A stretch of 64,000 nucleotides of DNA from Apium graveolens (lineage: Eukaryota; Streptophyta; Magnoliopsida; Apiales; Apiaceae). How positions within the stretch are numbered: position 1 is the stretch's first letter; every line of letters begins with the position of its first letter. The position numbers and the translations under genes were made by a program. The notes under the pieces were generated by a model. The model worked only from the letters and a program-made list of their open reading frames with translations. It did not search any database and was not told where the DNA came from. The stretch spans positions 170,332,518 to 170,396,517 of the forward strand of contig NC_133650.1 in NCBI RefSeq assembly GCF_009905375.1, given 5' to 3'. Of this stretch, positions 58,380 to 64,000 are shown in pieces.

Positions 58380-58537
58380 GATGATATAATGAGAGTCTGT
58401 GTGATAGACTTGAAAGAAATTTGGAATGATCACTTAGCACGGATTGAGTTTTCTTACGATGATGGATGATATGACAGTGTTAGAATATCGCCTTACGAGG
58501 CCCTGTACAGAAAAAGATGCCGATCTCCCTTGTATTG
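58380..58537 (+). pseudogene. Integrase fragment of Gypsy-3, cut by Gypsy-4
   Basis: Contains IWNDHLARIEFSYD and PYEALYRKRCRSPLY, the region just after the integrase core, with one stop. It breaks off exactly where the next LTR begins (58538). Confidence 0.78.
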
Positions 58538-61500
58538 TGTGACGGCCTCAACCCCGGGGTCAGGAGTTGACGTCATCAACAACAACCATAAGATAAATAG
58601 TTCACTAATAGAATATAACTACGACCCCTTTACCAAGATCTTTTCCAGGTTTAAGTGTGACTTAGGTTACTCGACTAAAACAACTCGAATTACCTTACAC
58701 AATCCTGACCACTAACTTAAACGCAGCAACTCAACAGACCTCATCTGGCCTAAGCACAACTACCTCAGAGGAGCCTGACACGAAAGGAGCTGGAACTTTG
58801 CCCTGACTACCGCGCAAAAATCTTCTAGGCATCTGCAATGTATATAAAATATTCTGCAAGGGTGAGCAATTAATTGCTCAACAGCACCACTATATGAATA
58901 ACAAGTAAAACAGTTTAAAGTAAAACAGTTACAGGAACAGAATTCATATCTTGCCAGAAACGTGTAAAACAAGTATAAACTGGATATCAAAACTAGCATG
59001 CTCTGTAGAACAACAACATCAGTAATCGTGTGTTGTGCATAAAACCAGAGTTCAATTTTAGCATGCTATTTTCATTTTCAAGCCTTCTGTTCCATTAGAG
59101 GAACCATAAAACCATTTGTCCCATTACGAAAACCATAAAACTTGTCCCATCACAGGACCTATAAAATTTGTTCCTCTCCGAGAACCTCAAAATCACTTGT
59201 TCCATTATTGGAATCACAAAATCATCTGTCTCAAACACGTTGCTTTGTTAAACAATTTCAAAACTAAATCAATCAAATCTATTGGATGTTAACGGGTGAA
59301 GATAGCTGATCAGTCTACCCTCACCGGACAGCGACTAGCGGCCGTCCAGAAATAGAATGTGTTTCGGAACTTGGGAAAAGACTAGCTAGGTCTTTCCCCC
59401 ACGTTGGACTAATCGGTTAAACATAATACACAACCCAATTAGCCACTTACGCAACCTCAAGTTGGGCCGTTACCGAATAACGGGCCTCTTACGCAACTCT
59501 AATAGATCAACTGAATTCCCTTTTTATCTCTTTCTAAAATTCCACGACATAGGTGGATCAAAACATTCTCTTTATCCGGTTTCCAAAATCACTATCACCT
59601 ATCTCTTTTATATTTTCAAAACCAATTCTGTCACAGCACACTATTCAAATTCTCTTTTCATTTAAATCACATTTAGAGATAGGTGTTTTCAGAAGTTATT
59701 TTTCCCCAAAACATAATTTTAAACAACATTTTCAAATACGGGGGATACGTAACTTAAAACATTTATGTTCCATTACGAGAATAAAACATTTAACTATTCA
59801 TATACACTGAACCATAAAAGAATGGTCAGGGGTACTTGCCTTGCAGAGCGATACAACTATCTCTGATTGTCCTTGAACCGATTTGGGACACTCGGCTTTA
59901 TCGCTTTTCTATTTGACTATCCTGGATCTGACTTCAACGCTCAGGTCCTTCGATTGGGAACCTCGATGCGCTTGCCGACTGATCACTAATTCAACTTAGT
60001 TCGATACCAATTTCCTGAGTCCTTCGACTAGACCCTACAGAGCCGAAATACCCTACGTTAGACGTCTAGGTATGCTTGACATATCCTCAACACCAATTCT
60101 ACCCAACGATATTCAAACCCGACTCATAATTATATACATTAATACAATACAATAACACATCCAACAGTCAGGGTTCACGTTCTCAAGAAATCGGTTTGGT
60201 GTTCGTTTTCAGAAAATACGTATACTCGTCATTTTACGAACTTAGGGTTATTGGGTTTTAATAGAACATTCACCACAACATATAATCACGTTCCGCACAG
60301 AATATATGTATATACTTGTTTATACTCGTTCGACGTTCCGATAATCACAGGGTATGTCCCGAATTTCCAAATTTAATTTCCAAAAATTCGGGCAGCACCT
60401 CCTCTGTTTATCGGCCTACCCGTCGAACAACTCGACGTCAAATCACAACCAATCAATTCATTCAGTCCAAATCAATTACGCAATCCACATTTCACAATTT
60501 CCGAACCACCGATTTAAATCAATTAATTATTATTATTATTATTCATATTTTATTTATTTATTTTAAAATATTAGGACTCAGAATATGATCATCACGGTCC
60601 ACCGTTGGCTCGCCGAAGCTCATCGCCGACGGCGATAAAATTCGCGGGTTCCCGATTGCATTGGGCATCCTTCGCGAATTTCACCGATTAATCGTTGTAA
60701 CCTTTAAAATATAATTCGAGTAATTATGGAAATTTATTCAATACATTATACCAAATAATTCGAGTAAATACTATAAACATTTACTTCGAATTGGTGAAAT
60801 TAACCGAATAAACCATCTGAATAATCACTCGAATTTCACCATTTTTAATCCATCAGTAAACCAGGAAAATAATCAAGGAATCAGTCATGCATAAACAATA
60901 TGCGCACGCACGTGTACCAACATCACAGACCATCGGAAATAAACACTGCAGTCGGTCGGAAAACAAAAAAAATCGGAAGTTATAAACAGAAAGGAACACA
61001 GACGATAACACAGAACATGCACACAACTCCGGCCGCCTCGCTGGAAAAAGCCCGATGGCAACCGGAATCGAACAACCCCAACCAAAATCGAAGAAACGGA
61101 AATCAGTAACACACACATGTATATACTTACGTATATATATATACACAGGTAAGAACAAGCAGAAGCGAACCACCGGAAAAACAGGCCGAAACCGGAGAAC
61201 AGGCGGCGGCCAGGCGATAGAACGGGAAAGAACAGCCGAGAGGGTGAAGAAATAAAGAAGGGAGAGAGAAGAGATTGAAAGTGAAAGAGAAGAAACACAG
61301 GACTCTGTGTTTGCGTGTGTGTGGTGTGTTTTTTTTTATATTACAATCACAACATAACACCTGTAAGAACAAAGTCTGAGAATTGGACACGTAGCCACCC
61401 CGGATAATTATAACCTTCTGGTACTCCGATTTAACACGAAACTCGCGATTAACGAACCAAATCGCGTTTAAAACAATTTCAGAAAATTGCCAAATTAGTC

Positions 61501-62069
61501 TTAAAATATTATAAATATCCTGAAATAAATAAAACATGAATTTTGAAATTTTTAAAATAATTTTCAAGGTGCACTTTGTACCCGCTTTTTAACAAATAAC
61601 GAAACGACGCGCGGGTGAAACTAACTCCGAAAATTTCCAAAATAATTTTAAAATTCTCAGAATGATACGAACTTATAAAATATAAGTTTCATGATTTTTG
61701 AAGATTTCCATAATTAAATATGGATTTTACAATTAAACACATTCAGAAAATCATTTAGAAATAAATAATTAATGAAATATTGATTTCTCAATTTTATAAA
61801 GTCCCAAAAATAATTATTGGAATTATAAAGTCATGAAAATAATTTTAGAGACAATCCAAGTATTTATGGAAATACAACTGCAATAACACCATTTTAACAA
61901 TGTTACAAAATCATACAATTCAATGATTAATCACGCAATTTAATTTTATACACTAGTAATCCCATACACATAGTGACAGAGTAATAACCCAATGACTGAA
62001 CCCACACAATTATTTTATTTATTCCATAATTACACATTTAAATAATAAAAGAATATACAGGTCGTTATA
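58538..62069 (-). repeat. 3' LTR of Gypsy-4 (about 3.5 kb)
   Basis: Starts TGTGACGGCCTC inside the Gypsy-3 integrase and ends CGTTATA (a changed CGTTACA) before a polypurine tract on the minus strand. Non-coding: AT-rich with a GA-rich stretch at 61200-61300. Hydrophobic minus-strand frames at 60853-61567 come from CT-rich and AT-rich sequence and are not considered genes. Orientation is set by the polypurine tract side. Confidence 0.7.
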
Positions 62070-62082
62070 TCCTTTCCCCCTT
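62070..62082 (-). other. Polypurine tract of Gypsy-4
   Basis: The minus strand reads AAGGGGGAAAGGA next to the LTR. The following bases (ttaaaaagattctgtcctcagaat) match the corresponding pol end in Gypsy-1 and Gypsy-2, showing the same lineage. Confidence 0.75.
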
Positions 62083-63767
62083 AAAAAGATTCTGTCCTCA
62101 GAATTTGACTTAACTAAATAAGTGAGGATTTTTGTCAAGCAATCCTGACTCTAACTTCCAGGTAGACTCTTCAACTCAAGGATTTATTCAAGGCATACTC
62201 ACCATAGACATAAATTCAGTATTAAGGACTCACTATTAATGATCTAGGATTTGGGATCGATCATTCTATACAGAATAATTTTTGGATAAGAGCACATTGG
62301 CTCCTAGTCAATAATTTGATCCGAATCAGATATATATCATCTTAATATTGATACACAGGACACATTATATATATACATGTACTGTAACTGCAGCAGCCAC
62401 GTTAATTCATGACAACTATACTTATATTTACCAATACCGCGAATGATTCACTATATTGAGGACTCGACTTGTCCCTTCTGTTCAAATTAACCAATCTCAT
62501 TTCAGGGTAAAACTTTTGCCTATACCACAATCCTCATTCTATATATTCATATTCTTTCGATGCAAATTCACTTTCTCTCTTTTTCTATCCTGGGCTGTTT
62601 TAACTCTTTTCCGAGTCAACACCACCATACTCTTGATGTACTAAATTAATTCAGGACTTAACAATGTCTCTATTTCCACTTTCTCTCACTAGGGTGAGGA
62701 CCCACACTTATGTCCATACAACACTTCGCAAAGTAACATTCTCGTTCTAACATGATAACTAGTATCATGGGAACTCAATCCATAGTAGGTGATTATCGCG
62801 GTTCACATTTTAAATCCATCATATATATACTCTCCACATATCTTATATTATCTGAATCATCTTCTTATTTTGATCCTCTGTCTACGGGTGATAGGTAATA
62901 TTGGTTTTCAAGTTAACTTCCAACATCTGATCGCTTATTACTCATTTCCATCAGTTAAGGTTGGGAAATAATTTTATATACTAACTTTTCACCACCTTTA
63001 GATACTCAACTTCAATTCCCACAGTTTCCAATTCTTGATTCATAACTTCTTCTTAACATTTCTTGATTCCTTCCATTCCTTCTGACTAAAAAGTGATCTC
63101 ATACAACTATTCTCCACTATCTCCGGGTACTTGAATCTTCAATTTCTCACTTCTTCCATTCTTCTATTAACTCCTCAATGATCTTAATAATAATCAATTT
63201 TAATCAAGTTCTCATACTTTTGAAGCTTAGTATACAATTCCTACTTCTCAACCTTTCATAGACACTTCTTTAGGCTTTCAACTCGACCTTTCTTAGCCCT
63301 TAGATGGGCGAGGATGTTATCAATAAATACGATTATACCATGCAAGCATTCCTGATACACCATATTCCATATTTTCTTATAGACAATTAATACACTCGTT
63401 ACTCCGCCTATTATTACCAAAACTTACGGCACTCATAACCCATTCTATGCAGGGTTACTTATTCTTATTCGTCGATTTTTCTAATTTCTGATAATCATCA
63501 TGTAATTTCATACATCCATCCTTTTTTCCTATAAATCACATTAGTACACAACACATAATACACCTTGTCTCATTATTCTTTCATTTCCCAATTCAGAAGT
63601 TTCCTTCTCAATATCCCTTACATGTGTCAGTTACACCTTCTCTTCTTGTTTACGTCCTTGAATACTTATCCTAATATTAGCTTCTGTAGATATTATCGTT
63701 TGCTTCTTCCGGTAATCAATTATTGTCCTGGTTCCTTATCAGGGTCTTGAGCAGCTAAACTTTTAAT
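62083..63767 (-). pseudogene. Decayed and shortened pol of Gypsy-4
   Basis: Next to the polypurine tract are traces of the integrase end. Near 63300-63350 a minus-strand word like GIIVFIDNIL is the reverse transcriptase active site with the second Asp changed (FIDN). At 63470-63550 the complement resembles the [11 protein letters not shown] region. Most of integrase and RNase H that should lie between is missing or unrecognisable, which implies a large deletion. Cut at 63767 by the next LTR. Confidence 0.6.
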
Positions 63768-64000
63768 TGAAAGGAATATGTCCTAAGTCCAATCATGTAT
63801 GAGGATTTAGGAATAACTTTTATGTAATCTGTTTTGATTTCATTGATATTAATAAAAGACTTGTTTTGTTTTTATTACGGGCTTTATCTATTTAAGTGTT
63901 TAAATAATATATACCATAGTTTAGAGTAAAGCTTTTTATGGATTATGATGAGATCATAATAGTGAGACCTAAAAAGATGATAACTCTAAACTTAAATAGT
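63768..64000 (+). repeat. Start of another LTR (probably Ty1/copia), cut by the window end
   Basis: TGAAAGGAATATGTCCTAAG begins abruptly inside Gypsy-4 pol, preceded by ttaat (possible target-site duplication, 63763-63767). It is AT-rich with an AATAAAA near 63850. The start resembles the LTR starts of Copia-1 (TGAAAGGC) and Copia-2 (TGTTAGGAATATG). Only 233 bp are visible. Confidence 0.5.

Larger units (their letters stand above)
50057..58537 (+). mobile_element. Gypsy-3: rearranged long-LTR element, same family as Gypsy-2
   Basis: Plus-strand element with 5' LTR 50057-53642, PBS 53647-53660, a short acidic leader ORF, an RNase H block, a gag fragment, decayed reverse transcriptase, a second RNase H remnant and an integrase piece that is cut at 58537 by Gypsy-4. 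The order is abnormal and identical to that of Gypsy-2 read in reverse. The 3' LTR is outside the window. Confidence 0.82.

Noticed and set aside
60853..61567. Overlapping hydrophobic minus-strand frames of 106-146 codons
   Set aside because: They lie in the CT-rich and AT-rich part of the Gypsy-4 LTR, overlap each other in different frames and show no domain.

Overview
This 64 kb window is plant nuclear DNA made almost entirely of LTR retrotransposons nested inside one another. I find no host protein-coding gene, no tRNA or rRNA gene and no CRISPR array. The kingdom follows from plant-type Ty1/copia Sirevirus-like and Ty3/gypsy chromovirus (Tekay/Del-like) polyproteins, primer-binding sites matching plant initiator tRNA-Met (TGGTATCAGAGCC), plant splice sites and TATA boxes, and the absence of bacterial gene organisation. 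The species cannot be told from the sequence; a flowering plant with a large, repeat-rich genome is likely.

Left half (1-47888): a four-level nest. The outer element is a decayed Sirevirus-like copia element, called Copia-2 here (plus strand; gag remnant from 23864, pol 38411-41497, extra ORF 42024-46643, 3' LTR 46849-47888). Two minus-strand chromoviruses sit in its gag: Gypsy-2 (visible 12101-23863) and Gypsy-1 (24640-38173, complete, with a perfect ATTTA target-site duplication). The left LTR of Gypsy-2 was hit by a Tat/Retand-like gypsy element (3' part, 8560-12100). That element's antisense gene was in turn hit by the youngest element, Copia-1 (1-8559), a Sirevirus-like element whose visible ORFs are intact.

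Right half (47889-64000): a chain of interrupted elements. It runs from a decayed minus-strand extra-ORF-like pseudogene (47889-49009), to part of a long LTR (49010-50056), to Gypsy-3 (50057-58537, plus strand, same rearranged family as Gypsy-2), to Gypsy-4 (58538-63767, minus strand), to the first 233 bp of another probable LTR (63768-64000).

The most interesting biology is regulatory and accessory. (a) Both Sirevirus-like elements carry a large extra ORF after pol. Each extra ORF is preceded by its own TATA box and by a palindrome or motif array that also occurs in that element's LTR, so the LTR promoter layout appears repeated inside the element. (b) In Copia-2 the motif CGACGGATG/CATCCGTCG recurs in gag, the pol linker, the internal leader, the extra ORF and the LTR, on both strands and in several reading frames. 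(c) The Retand-like element carries an antisense gene with a TATA box, about ten TGGGCY (site II-type) motifs, two canonical introns and a domain resembling Transposase_28. (d) Gypsy-2 and Gypsy-3 share the same scrambled internal structure, as expected of a non-autonomous family mobilised by a relative such as Gypsy-1.

All family names come from motif recognition by eye; no database search or alignment program was run. LTR boundaries rest on TG...CA ends, adjacent PBS/PPT and target-site duplications where both sides are visible.
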